Assembly: GCA_022820825.1 (NCBI GenBank)
Contig: JAJEEU010000071.1
Location: 1-52,126 of the forward strand
Origin: Vicinamibacteria bacterium
GTDB lineage: Bacteria; Acidobacteriota; Vicinamibacteria; Vicinamibacterales; UBA8438
Direction: 5' to 3'
Length of the DNA stretch: 52,126 nt
The position numbers and the translations under genes were made by a program. The stretch's first letter is position 1, and each line of letters begins with the position of its first letter. Below, one piece after another: positions 24,137 to 33,115 of this stretch. Under the pieces are notes generated by a model, which did not search any database, was not told the origin of the DNA, and saw only the letters and a program-made list of their open reading frames with translations.

Positions 24137-26383
24137 TCACCACCAGCCGGGAAGGGTGGCGGGCTGCTGGTCGGGCGTCACGGTCTCGAGATAGTCGACG
24201 ATGTCCTGCATCCGCGCGGGCGTCAGGGAGTGCTGCTGTCCCGGCATGCCCTCGGACCCGATCGCGATCAGCTCCAGAACGCGGGCTTCGCCCAGGGCCC
24301 GGACGGTCGTCCGGTCGATCCACGGACCGATCGGACGGACGTGGCACATGGAGCAGCGCCCGTAGAACAGCTTGCGGCCCTCCCGCTCGCCGGCGTCCAG
24401 CGGACCCGGCATGACCACGGTGTTCATGTCGAATACGCCGCGCGTTACGGCCACCTCGCCGGCCGGCGGCTGCGCGACCGGTCCGGCGGCCGGGGGCGCC
24501 GCGGAAGGGGCCGGGACGACCGGCGCGTCCGGCATCGCGCCATCCGCCAGCGCCCGCAGCTCGTCCGCTGTCCGGAACTGCATGCGGATCGCCTGGCTGG
24601 TGCGCGCGCAGGGCACCCACAGCTCGTCGCGGCCGTGATCGATCCACAGGTAGCGGCTGTCGCAGTTGAGCACCGGAAGCTGGAACATGGTCCACTCGGT
24701 CGTGTCCGGATTCAGCCTGAGCAGCCAGTCGTCGCCCATGCTGCTCGTCCACGCGTTGTGGTTCTTGTCCGCTGTCACGCGGTACGGGTGGCTGCGGATC
24801 GGGAGCCGATAGTAGGTGGCGTCGCGCGTGCGGATGTCGATGCGCGCGAGGTTCTCGCCCTGGAAGTTCGCCACCCACAGCGTGTCGCCGAACTTGTCCG
24901 TCCCCATCCGGCGCGGCGCCTGTGCCCCGGGGACCATGTTGATCCCGCCCCAGGTCAGCGCGCCGATGGACTCGTAGAACTCACGGTCCCGGGCTGTGGT
25001 GGTGTCCTCGGTGTCCGCCATCCAGGGCGGTCGCAGGGCCACCTCGTAGGTGCGGCCGGTCCTGGGGTCGCCCATCCCCACGCGATCCCCGGCGAACTGC
25101 GCCCACCAGCCGTTGCCGTCGGTGTCCGCCGCCACGCCGTACGTGCCGCCGTCAGGCGTGGTCGGACTGGGGAAATAGCCCCACTCCCGCGTCGCCGGGT
25201 CGAAGCGGTAGGCGCCGCCGCGGGTGGTGGCCCAGACGCCCCCCTGCGGGTCCGTGTCCAGGTCCTGCGCAACCCCGCCGCCGGTGCCCTGGGGCGGCCG
25301 ATGGAACCGGAATGCATGGGTCGCCGGGTCCACCTCGCCCAGCGCCGTGAGCGCCGTGAAGTAGATCCTGCCGTTCGGGTGGGGAACGATGCCGTGCGTC
25401 CACCGCATGCCCTGACCGTCGTCGCTCGGTATCGCGTACCACGAGACCTGGCCGGTGGCCGGGTCGAGCTTGTAGAGTCCCGGGTCGGGCGGCGGGAACG
25501 CCGTCAGCCAGGCGTAGCCCTCGTGATCGATCACGACGTCGTGGTTCAGGTAGCCGTGATGCGTCGCCCGCCCGGCGGACCAGTCGTTGCCGTCCATGAC
25601 GACCAGCCCGTCAGGTTCGTTCTTCAACGGTATGTCGTACTGCGTGAACACCACCCGCGCGGCCTCGCCGGACGGCCGCGGGTGCAGCGCGACGTCGAAC
25701 GGCGGCGCCTCCGGCCCGCGCACCGCCGCCAGGTAGGCGGCCAGTTCCTCGCGGTGGAACTCGACCGTGGGGCGCCGGCTCGGCCGGTTGAACCGGATCA
25801 TGGCGTCGATCATGTTCAGCCAGCCGCGCTCGTCGAACCGGTGCTGCAGCACCGACGCGATGGAGTGGCACATGCCGCAGTTGACGCGCAGGATCTCCTT
25901 CATCCGGCGCTGCTCGCGCGTATCCTCCGGCAGCGCCGCGATCCACTCCGACTCGGAAAGCTGCGGCGCGAGCTCGTCGAAGGTGCGCAACGCGTTCAGG
26001 GTGAAGGCCTGGCGCGTCCGCGCCCCGGGCGCGATCGTCACGGCGGCGGGCGCCCGCGCGAAGCCGACCGCCTGCGCCCACACGCGGTATTCCCCTGCGC
26101 GCATTGCCGGAAAGAAGTAGCGGCCCTGCTCGTCCGTGAACACGGTGGTGGTAATCGTCGTGCCCACCGCTTTCGCGGAGACCTGGACGCCGGCGAGGGG
26201 CAGGTCATCGGGGCCGCGTACCGTGCCGACGAGCCTGCCCGGCCGGTTCTCCTGACCGTGCACGGTCCGCGCCACGATCTCCGCCGCGCCGGGGGGCGCG
26301 CCGTGGCCGAGCGCGAGCATTGCGCCGAGCGCGGCGCACCCGCAGGCGACGGCGGCGAGCTGCCGGGCGGCCGGTCCGAGCAT
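24137..26383 (-). CDS. Carboxypeptidase-regulatory/cytochrome c/Vgb propeller protein with two heme motifs
   Basis: A 748-residue secreted protein with four modules. After the leader comes a carboxypeptidase-regulatory-like Ig fold ('LVGTVRGPDDLPLAGVQVSA', 'FTDEQGRYFFPAMRAGEYRV'). Next is a mono-heme segment with CGMCH (Cys169, Cys172, His173), then a propeller of the Vgb/streptogramin lyase type ('GLYKLDPATGQVSWYAIPSD', 'TDGNGWWAQFAGDRVGMGDP', 'NHNAWTSSMGDDWLLRLNPD'). A C-terminal cytochrome c domain closes it, with CSMCH (Cys677, Cys680, His681) and a distal Met in 'GSEGMPGQQHSL'. It is a paralogue of the next gene upstream, which lacks the C-terminal heme. A redox role in the periplasm is likely; the substrate is unknown. 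Confidence 0.88.
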   Translation of the reverse strand: MLGPAARQLAAVACGCAALGAMLALGHGAPPGAAEIVARTVHGQENRPGRLVGTVRGPDDLPLAGVQVSAKAVGTTITTTVFTDEQGRYFFPAMRAGEYRVWAQAVGFARAPAAVTIAPGARTRQAFTLNALRTFDELAPQLSESEWIAALPEDTREQRRMKEILRVNCGMCHSIASVLQHRFDERGWLNMIDAMIRFNRPSRRPTVEFHREELAAYLAAVRGPEAPPFDVALHPRPSGEAARVVFTQYDIPLKNEPDGLVVMDGNDWSAGRATHHGYLNHDVVIDHEGYAWLTAFPPPDPGLYKLDPATGQVSWYAIPSDDGQGMRWTHGIVPHPNGRIYFTALTALGEVDPATHAFRFHRPPQGTGGGVAQDLDTDPQGGVWATTRGGAYRFDPATREWGYFPSPTTPDGGTYGVAADTDGNGWWAQFAGDRVGMGDPRTGRTYEVALRPPWMADTEDTTTARDREFYESIGALTWGGINMVPGAQAPRRMGTDKFGDTLWVANFQGENLARIDIRTRDATYYRLPIRSHPYRVTADKNHNAWTSSMGDDWLLRLNPDTTEWTMFQLPVLNCDSRYLWIDHGRDELWVPCARTSQAIRMQFRTADELRALADGAMPDAPVVPAPSAAPPAAGPVAQPPAGEVAVTRGVFDMNTVVMPGPLDAGEREGRKLFYGRCSMCHVRPIGPWIDRTTVRALGEARVLELIAIGSEGMPGQQHSLTPARMQDIVDYLETVTPDQQPATLPGWW

Positions 26384-26425
26384 GCGTACGGTCCTCGGTG
26401 TGACGCGGGGCCTCGCTACAGGCTG

Positions 26426-28165
26426 CTAGTCGAGCGGCTCTACCCGCACCAGCCTCGCATTCCGCGTGTTGGCCATCCAGAGCGTGGTGCGGTCGGTCGA
26501 CGGATCGTGGAGGACCTTCTTCGTGTCGAAGTCGGTCGGCATCTGGTACTCGATCACCTCGCCGGTCGCCGGGTTCAGACGCATCAGCCGTTCGCTCATG
26601 TTGCTCGGCGCGTAGACGTAGCCGTCCTTGTCCGGCGCCGAGGCCGTGTAGGGCGTCGTCCACTTGCGCGGCATCGGGAACTCGCGCATCTCCTCGCTGC
26701 GCGTGTCGAACATCCCGATGGCGTCGCCGAAGTACTCCGCAAACCAGAAGCGGTCCTGCGCGTCCATGCGGCCGCGCCGCGGCACCGCGTTCGGCGTCAG
26801 CGTCGGCCAGTAGCGCACCTCGCCGGTCTCGGGGTCCGCGCGGACGATGGTTGAAGCGGGAAAGTCGGTGCCGTACGGCACGCCCTGCGAATCCACCACC
26901 ATCTGGTAGACGAAGTGCCGCAGTCCCGCCCCGGTCTGCCCCGGCGGGTCGGGGGCCGTGGCGTTGAGATGCAGGTCGGCCTGCATGGTCCGGGGGTCGA
27001 CGCGGTAGAAGTCCACGCCGGAGTTCATCCACAACCGGCCGTCGGGCGCCAGGTCGAGGAACTGCGCCGACCCGTCGCCGAAGCGTCCGGAACCGTCCGA
27101 AGGGATCGGCACGATGGTGATCTCCTGCGTGTCCGGGTCGAACATCGTGGGGAACCCGAAGTGCGAGGCGCGCTCGGGCACGGTCATCGCGAACCACACG
27201 TTGTCGTCCAGGTCGACCTGCATGTCCGCGACGCCGCCGACGCGGCCGGGCGGCAGCGGCGGCAATGGATACTCGGTCGCTGCGCCCGTCTTCGGATCGA
27301 GCTTGCCGATGAACATCCGGCTCTGGTCGGGGAACCACGGCGTGCCGGTCGAGTCGATCGTCATGTCGTGCGGCACCGTGCCGGGCCGGGGCAGGTCGTA
27401 CTGCGTGATGATGACCCGCGTCGCCTGTCCCGTCGGACGCGGCAGCGTCTTCAGCTCGTAGGGCCAGCTCGTCCCGCCTCCGCTCAGGTTCACCGTGGCG
27501 AGGTAGGCCGCGAGCTCGGTCTTCGGGGCGCTCCCCCAGTTGGGGTTCTCGGCGGCGAGCTCCGGATGCTCGTTGCGCTGGCCCCGGCCGCGGCCACTGC
27601 GGCTCACCGCCGTGCCGTCGCCGAAGTACGTCTGCATGCGGGTGATCACCGGGACGAAGCGCTCGGCCGTATGCCGCGACTTCATGATGCGCTCGTAGGT
27701 ATGGCAGTAGGCGCAACTGACCACCTGGTAGGCCAACTGGTCCTTCTGGGCGATGGTGCCCGGCATGCTCATGAGCCACTCGCGGGACGAGAGCTGCGAG
27801 GCGAGGTCGCCGGTTTCCCGCAACTCGAGATCCAACGCGGCGGGGTCGGCGGCGGTCACCGCCACGCGGCCCGGCGAGGCCAGGTCGTAGCCCGCGGCCC
27901 GGATTGTCACGTCATACGCTCCCGGCTCCAGGTGGGTCCGCGGAAAGCGGTAGCGCCCCTGATCATCGCTGACGACCGACACGGTGAAGGGCGCGCCCTC
28001 GCGCCGGGCGGTCACCACGACGCCTTCCATCCACCCTTCATCCAGCGAGTGGACTACGCCGGTCAGCGCCACGGAAGCGTCGTCCTGCGCCTGCGAGGCG
28101 AGCGGCGCTCCCAGGTGCGCGAGCAGCATGGCGAAGGCGAGGTGCAGCACGCGGGGTGCGCTCAT
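26426..28165 (-). CDS. Carboxypeptidase-regulatory/cytochrome/Vgb propeller protein with one heme motif
   Basis: A 579-residue secreted paralogue of the 748-residue protein encoded downstream. It has a signal peptide, a carboxypeptidase-regulatory-like domain ('LTGVVHSLDEGWMEGVVVTA', 'DQGRYRFPRTHLEPGAYDV'), a mono-heme segment CAYCH (Cys151, Cys154, His155) and a Vgb-type propeller ('GTPWFPDQSRMFIGKLDPKT', 'DLDDNVWFAMTVPERASHFG', 'LAPDGRLWMNSGVDFYRVDP', 'TTLWMANTRNARLVRVEPLD'). It ends after the propeller and lacks the C-terminal cytochrome c domain of its partner. GGAGGACGACC precedes the ATG. Vgb itself is a cytoplasmic lyase that inactivates streptogramin; the heme and export signal here argue against that activity. 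Confidence 0.88.
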   Translation of the reverse strand: MSAPRVLHLAFAMLLAHLGAPLASQAQDDASVALTGVVHSLDEGWMEGVVVTARREGAPFTVSVVSDDQGRYRFPRTHLEPGAYDVTIRAAGYDLASPGRVAVTAADPAALDLELRETGDLASQLSSREWLMSMPGTIAQKDQLAYQVVSCAYCHTYERIMKSRHTAERFVPVITRMQTYFGDGTAVSRSGRGRGQRNEHPELAAENPNWGSAPKTELAAYLATVNLSGGGTSWPYELKTLPRPTGQATRVIITQYDLPRPGTVPHDMTIDSTGTPWFPDQSRMFIGKLDPKTGAATEYPLPPLPPGRVGGVADMQVDLDDNVWFAMTVPERASHFGFPTMFDPDTQEITIVPIPSDGSGRFGDGSAQFLDLAPDGRLWMNSGVDFYRVDPRTMQADLHLNATAPDPPGQTGAGLRHFVYQMVVDSQGVPYGTDFPASTIVRADPETGEVRYWPTLTPNAVPRRGRMDAQDRFWFAEYFGDAIGMFDTRSEEMREFPMPRKWTTPYTASAPDKDGYVYAPSNMSERLMRLNPATGEVIEYQMPTDFDTKKVLHDPSTDRTTLWMANTRNARLVRVEPLD

Positions 28166-28199
28166 GGTCGTCCTCCGGCAACGCGCGCCAGGGGCGCGG

Positions 28200-29096
28200 T
28201 CACGGGGTCAGGATGCCGTCGGTCGGCGCGTCACCCGCCCGGTGCCAGATCAGGTCGCTGCCGCCGCCGCCGCTGCCCGGCACCACGATTCTCTGCCCGT
28301 CGGGGTCGACGATGCGGCTGCCGGAGCCGCTCAGGCTCCCGTCGGCCAGGTAGATCGACCAGTCCGTCTTGTAGTCGTCGACGAACACGGAGGTGATGGT
28401 GTTGACGCCGCCGCGGTCGCTGACGCACGGGTAGTGCCTGCCGTCGTACTTGAGGGTGTAGCGCATCGTGACGCGGCCGTCCCGGTCCCGCACGGTGGCG
28501 ATGACGAAGTCCTTGCCGCGATCTTCCCAGACCACCGTGCCGGTATTCGAGCCACGCTCGTTCCGCACCGCTTCCCACACGCCGACATAGCGCTTGTACC
28601 CGGTGTCGAGCTCGCGCGGCGCCGGGCCGGGCGCGGCGTCCTGCCGCGCCAGCGTCCAGGTCGACCCGTCCGGCCTGCCGACCGTCAGCGTCGATCCCTC
28701 GCCCGAGACGGACCAGCGGCTGCGGGAGATGCGGGTGCCGCCGATCTTGTACGTCACGTCGATCGTGCGCGGGTCGACTGCCGCCGCGGCAATCGTGGAC
28801 GTAACGTCGCCGTCCCTGAACGCGTAGGGGTAGTCCTTGCCGTCCTGGCGGAACGCGAAGACCTCGAGCGGACCAGCGCCGGCCGAGGAGTCCGCCGTGG
28901 AGACGTAGACGATGCCGCCGCCCCGGTCCTCCCACGTCATCGTCACGGCGGGCGCGCCCGCAGCGGACCCCGATGCCCACGTTCCGTGAAACGCGTCGAA
29001 CGAGCCGCCCGCCGTCTGCGCCGCCGCCGCGCCCGGCAGCAGCAGCGCCGCGGCCGCCAGCAGCACGCGGAACCGGCTAGCAAGGTGTTTGCGCAT
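28200..29096 (-). CDS. Secreted protein with an internal duplication, function unknown
   Basis: A 298-residue exported protein that I do not recognise. A signal peptide (to about residue 28) precedes two similar beta-rich halves. Half one has 'FHGTWASG', 'VTMTWEDRGGGIVYVST' and 'GKDYPYAFRDG'. Half two has 'YVGVWEAV', 'GTVVWEDRGKDFVIATV' and 'GRHYPCVSDRG'. The spacing of these blocks is alike, so the gene seems to derive from a tandem duplication of a roughly 130-residue domain, possibly lipocalin- or calycin-like. The ATG at 29096 has GGGAGG five bases upstream. It sits between a DUF1552 gene and a propeller gene in one minus-strand group. Confidence 0.8.
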   Translation of the reverse strand: MRKHLASRFRVLLAAAALLLPGAAAAQTAGGSFDAFHGTWASGSAAGAPAVTMTWEDRGGGIVYVSTADSSAGAGPLEVFAFRQDGKDYPYAFRDGDVTSTIAAAAVDPRTIDVTYKIGGTRISRSRWSVSGEGSTLTVGRPDGSTWTLARQDAAPGPAPRELDTGYKRYVGVWEAVRNERGSNTGTVVWEDRGKDFVIATVRDRDGRVTMRYTLKYDGRHYPCVSDRGGVNTITSVFVDDYKTDWSIYLADGSLSGSGSRIVDPDGQRIVVPGSGGGGSDLIWHRAGDAPTDGILTP

Positions 29097-29129
29097 CGCC
29101 ACCTCCCGGCGCACGGCCGGTCACGTCTC

Positions 29130-30500
29130 CTACAGCGACAAGGGTTCGAGGTCGATCCGGCCCGTGCTGTCGCCGAAGCGGTCCACGTGGACGCCCGCCC
29201 GGTCCAGCAACCCGACCAGCAGGTTCGCCATCGGTGTCTGCTCCGCGTAGCGGATGTGGCGGCCGCCCTCGAGCTGTCCGGCCCCGCCGCCGGCCACCAG
29301 CATCGGCAGGTTCTTGTGGTCGTGGAGGTTGCCGTTGGATATGCCGCTGCCGTAGAGCAGCATGGAATGGTCCAGCAGGCTGCCGGCGCCGTCCGGCGTC
29401 TCCTGCAGCCTCCGCAGCAGGTAGCCGAACAGCTCCACCTGGTAGGCGTTGATCTTGGCGATGGCCGCGATCTTCTCCGGGTTGTCCTGGTGGTGCGAGA
29501 CGGAATGGTGCCCGTCGTTGACGCCGATCCAGGGGAACGGGCGCGCATTCTGCTCACGCCCGACCATGAACGTGAACACCCGCGTGATGTCCGCCTGGTA
29601 GGCCAGCACCTGCAGGTCGATCATCAGCTTCGCGTGCTCGTCGTAGCTGTCGGGAATGCCGACCGGCTGCGCGGGGAGCGCCAGGTCGGACTGGCCGGCC
29701 TGCGCCTCCGCCATCCGGATCCGCCGCTCGACCTCGCGCACGGTATCGAGATACTCACTCACGCGGCCGCGGTCGCCTGGGCCGAGCGTCGAACGCAGCC
29801 GCGCCAGGTCCTCGGTGACGGCATCGAGGATGCTGCGGTCGGCCCGCGCCTCGGCCTGCATCTCGGCCTCGCTGCCGCCCTCGCCGAACAGGCGCTCGAA
29901 CACGCGGCGGGGATTCGTCTCGGCCGGCAGCGGCGTGGTGGGCGACGACCAGGCGATGGTGTTGACGTACACGCAGTTGTAGCCGTCGTCGCAGTTGCCC
30001 ACGAGGAAGTTCGAGTCGAGGGCCAGCTCCAGCGAGGGCAGCCGCGTGTCCCTGCACAGCTCGCGCGCGGCGATCTGATCGACCGTCGTGGCCAGCCGGA
30101 CGTCCGAGCGCACGGTCATCTTCGGGCGCGCCGCGCTCAGGAACGTCGCGTTCGCCCGCGTGTGCTCGCCGTTGCCGTCCCGCCCGTTGCCCTGGGCGTT
30201 CTTCATTTCCAGGTTCGTGATCACGGTCACCTGGTCGCGGTACGGGGTGAGCGAGCTCAGGATCGGCGGCAACTCCTCGAGCCTGCCCTCCGCGGCCGGG
30301 GTCCACAGGTTCTGGTCCTTGCTCCAGGTCACCGACCCGTGCGGGAAGTAGACGAATCCCAGCCGCCGCACCGGGTTGGCCGCGCTCTTCGCAGCCGCGG
30401 TCAGCGCCGGCGCCATGGCGTCGAGCAGCGGCAGCGCGAGCATGGCGCCGGCGCCGCGCAGGAAGGTCCGCCGCGGCAAGGCAAGCTTGCGAATGATCAT
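29130..30500 (-). CDS. DUF1552 (HXXSHH) Tat-exported protein (copy 2)
   Basis: A 456-residue paralogue of the DUF1552 protein at 21324. It has a twin-arginine leader (LPRRTFLRGAGAMLALPLLD), the family motif HSVSHH after 'WIGVNDGH', then 'LLDHSMLLYGSGISNGNLHD', in which the histidines of the alkaline-phosphatase-like C-terminal half are kept. Its ATG overlaps the stop of the upstream DUF1592-type gene by four bases (ATGA), so the two proteins are made together in equal amounts. This tight coupling supports a complex or sequential action of the pair. Confidence 0.93.
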   Translation of the reverse strand: MIIRKLALPRRTFLRGAGAMLALPLLDAMAPALTAAAKSAANPVRRLGFVYFPHGSVTWSKDQNLWTPAAEGRLEELPPILSSLTPYRDQVTVITNLEMKNAQGNGRDGNGEHTRANATFLSAARPKMTVRSDVRLATTVDQIAARELCRDTRLPSLELALDSNFLVGNCDDGYNCVYVNTIAWSSPTTPLPAETNPRRVFERLFGEGGSEAEMQAEARADRSILDAVTEDLARLRSTLGPGDRGRVSEYLDTVREVERRIRMAEAQAGQSDLALPAQPVGIPDSYDEHAKLMIDLQVLAYQADITRVFTFMVGREQNARPFPWIGVNDGHHSVSHHQDNPEKIAAIAKINAYQVELFGYLLRRLQETPDGAGSLLDHSMLLYGSGISNGNLHDHKNLPMLVAGGGAGQLEGGRHIRYAEQTPMANLLVGLLDRAGVHVDRFGDSTGRIDLEPLSL

Positions 30501-32929
30501 GACTCCATGCCTCTCATCTGAAACGGTGTACTGCGGACGATCCCCAGGATGAGCGACGAGAACCGGTAGTCGTGCTCTTCGGCGTCGCGCACGATCCGCC
30601 GCACCGCGGGCGCATCGTAGTATTCAACGGCGCGACCGAGGGCGAACGCAAGCAGTTTCTCGCCGACCGTGGTCGCGAACAGCTCGGGCCGGCTCAACAG
30701 CGTTGCCTTGAGGCCGTTCGCGCCCTCGTAGGCGGTTCCATCGGGCAGGCTGCCGGTCACGTCGAGCATAGCGAAACCGTCGGTGCGCGTTCGCCAGCGG
30801 CCGATGCCGTCGAAGTTCTCCAGCGACAGGCCGATGGGATCCATCAGCGCGTGGCAGCTCGCGCACACCGGATTCGCGCGATGCTCGGCCATGCGCTCGC
30901 GCATCGACAGCGCCTGCCCGCGGCCCGCATCCTCGAGCGGCGGCACGTTCGCCGGCGGGGGAGGCGGCGGCGTGCCGAGGATGTTCTCCAGGACCCACTT
31001 GCCGCGCAGCACCGGCGACGTGCGGGTCGCGTACGACGTCACCGTGAGAATGCTGGCGTGCCCGAGCAGGCCGCCGCGTCCGCTCTCGGAATCCAGCTCG
31101 ACGCGCCGGAAGCGGCTCCCGCGGACGTGGGGTATGCCGTAATGCCGGGCCAGCCGCTCGTCGACGAAGGTGTAGTCCGCGGCGAGGAGATCGATCACGC
31201 TCCGGTCCTCGCGGATGATGCTCTCGAAGAACAGCTCGGTCTCGCGCCGCATAGAGCGCCGCAGGTTGTCGTCGAAGTCCGGAAACAGCCAGGCGTCGGG
31301 AAGCGTCTCGGGCAGGTTGCGCAGGTACAGCCACTGTGCCGCGAAGTTGTCGATCAGCGCGCTCGAGCGGGAGTCGGCGAGCATGCGGCGCACCTGCCGT
31401 TCGAGCTCTTCCGGTTCGCCGAGAACGCCGCGGCTGGCCGCGTCGATCAACTCGTCGTCGGGAATGCTGCTCCAGAGGAAGAACGACAGCCGCGACGCGA
31501 GCTCGATGTCGCTGATGCGGTACGGACCGGCGGCGCCGTCGGGGTCGCGCTCGATGCGCAACAGGAACTCGGGATGTGCGAGCAGCCGCCTGAGCGCCCG
31601 GTGGATGCCCGCCTCGAAGCCGCCCTCGGGCGCAGCCTGACCCTCGGCGTAACCCTCCCGGTAGAAGGCGAGCAGATCGTCCAGGTCGGCCGCGGTTGGC
31701 GGACGCCGGTACGCGCGCGTCGCCAGCGTCGTGAGTATGGTCCTGGCGCAATCCGCTTCCTCGCCGCGGCTCGCGGGACGGCAGGAGAAGATCCGCCGGC
31801 GGCTGGCGGTGTCGGCGCGTGCGCCGCCCACCTCGAACGGACCCGTGATCTCCACGGTCTCGAGCACCGGCTCCGGCCGCTGGTCCTCGCCCTGGGCGAC
31901 GTGCGGCCGCTCGAACGGCTGCTGGTGCTGCTCGATCAGCTTCGAGCCCTTGTCGACGAATGCCACGCCGAGCGCGTGCTTGCCCGCGCTCACGGTCAGG
32001 CGGGCGCTGATGTCCGGTCCGCCGCCGGTTTCGTCCTCGTTGGATGCATAGAGGTCGGCCTGCTCGTCGTCGTCGTCCGCACCCCGACTGGACGGCATGC
32101 TGGGGGGTTCCAGTCGCGCCGTGTGCACGATCTCGCCGTCCAGGGTGATCACCAGGTCGTGAGGCTCGGATATTCCCGCCGGCCCGACCAGCCCCAACTG
32201 GAGGAAGTCCCTGCCGAGCATGATGTCTACGTCGTAGGCGCCGCTCGCCGGAAACGTGAAGGGCACCACGGCGCCGCCCCGGGTGCCGAACGGCAGGCCC
32301 TCGATGTGGCGGTTCTGCGTGAGGTCCGACGGCACGACGAACGTGCGGGAGACCGGCCGCACGGCTGCCCCGACCGCCAGGCGGCTGACCTTGCGCGCCG
32401 CCAGCAGGTAGGATTCCATCCGCCCCGGATCGAGTCCGCCGAGACTGGCATTGTCGAACCCGCCGCTCGAATCGTCCGCCGGGAGCAGCTCGGCGACGTC
32501 GACGTCGAGGGCGAGCAGATCGCGGACGGCGTTGCGGTATTCGGTGCGGCTCAGCCGCCGCAGACCGTCGACCCTGCCGGGGTTCGGACTGCGCACCGCC
32601 GCCCGGTCGAGCTCCGACTCGAGCCAGGCCACCAGCTCGTCGCGCCGGGCCTGGTCGGGCCGCGGCCGGCCGGCGGGCGGCATCATCCCCGCGCGCAGCT
32701 TGCGCACGACCTTCTCCCACAGCTCGGGTGCGGCGCCGACATCGGTGATGTCGGCCTGATCGAGCATCAGATCGGCCGTTCTGAGCCGCTCGTTGTGGCA
32801 GCCGAAGCAGTAGCGGCTGAGCAGGGCGCCGCGAGCGGCGTCGTCGGCCTGCTGCGCGACCGCCGGAGGTGCGTATCCTGCGAGCAGCAGGATCGCGAAG
32901 AGAGCACCGGAAACGTTCTTGACCCGCAT
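30497..32929 (-). CDS. DUF1587/1595/1592/1588/1585 cytochrome c protein (copy 2)
   Basis: An 810-residue secreted paralogue of the protein at 18907. The N-terminal heme motif is CFGCH (Cys41, Cys44, His45), followed by DUF1587 ('RRLSRTEYRNAVRDLLALDV'), DUF1595 ('TLATRAYRRPPTAADLDDLL'), DUF1592 ('ISDIELASRLSFFLWSSIPD'), DUF1588 ('TSPVLRGKWVLENILGTPPP') and DUF1585 ('TVGEKLLAFALGRAVEYYD'). A second CASCH motif lies at Cys689. An extra linker of acidic residues ('SRGADDDDEQADLYASNEDE') near residue 290 is not present in copy 1. Only a weak ribosome site precedes the ATG. It is divergent from the ankyrin-cytochrome gene across 186 bases. Confidence 0.93.
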   Translation of the reverse strand: MRVKNVSGALFAILLLAGYAPPAVAQQADDAARGALLSRYCFGCHNERLRTADLMLDQADITDVGAAPELWEKVVRKLRAGMMPPAGRPRPDQARRDELVAWLESELDRAAVRSPNPGRVDGLRRLSRTEYRNAVRDLLALDVDVAELLPADDSSGGFDNASLGGLDPGRMESYLLAARKVSRLAVGAAVRPVSRTFVVPSDLTQNRHIEGLPFGTRGGAVVPFTFPASGAYDVDIMLGRDFLQLGLVGPAGISEPHDLVITLDGEIVHTARLEPPSMPSSRGADDDDEQADLYASNEDETGGGPDISARLTVSAGKHALGVAFVDKGSKLIEQHQQPFERPHVAQGEDQRPEPVLETVEITGPFEVGGARADTASRRRIFSCRPASRGEEADCARTILTTLATRAYRRPPTAADLDDLLAFYREGYAEGQAAPEGGFEAGIHRALRRLLAHPEFLLRIERDPDGAAGPYRISDIELASRLSFFLWSSIPDDELIDAASRGVLGEPEELERQVRRMLADSRSSALIDNFAAQWLYLRNLPETLPDAWLFPDFDDNLRRSMRRETELFFESIIREDRSVIDLLAADYTFVDERLARHYGIPHVRGSRFRRVELDSESGRGGLLGHASILTVTSYATRTSPVLRGKWVLENILGTPPPPPPANVPPLEDAGRGQALSMRERMAEHRANPVCASCHALMDPIGLSLENFDGIGRWRTRTDGFAMLDVTGSLPDGTAYEGANGLKATLLSRPELFATTVGEKLLAFALGRAVEYYDAPAVRRIVRDAEEHDYRFSSLILGIVRSTPFQMRGMES

Positions 32930-33115
32930 CTTCAGGCAGCACGCCGTCCGGCGGGAAACGCGGCACGCGGAACCGCCGCAGCGTCCCGAATCATCACAGG
33001 CCGATGTTACAGTGATCGCACGGCCAAGCCAAGTTCTTCGTAAGATGCGAAATTATATGTAATAATCGCGATTCGCCGCAATCCGGCACTGCGCCGGGCG
33101 CACGCCGCGACGCCG

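Noticed and set aside
24120..24878. Upstream extension of the amidohydrolase frame
   Set aside because: It overlaps the C-terminal cytochrome of the propeller gene in another frame and lacks a leader, while the ATG at 24119 opens a lipoprotein signal.
26426..28165. Virginiamycin B lyase (antibiotic resistance) as a function for the Vgb-type propellers
   Set aside because: The proteins are exported, carry heme motifs and an Ig-like domain, and resemble Vgb only in the propeller fold.
30572..33043. An 823-codon open frame on the plus strand
   Set aside because: It is antisense to the DUF1592-type cytochrome gene and shows no family motif; GC-driven lack of stop codons explains it.
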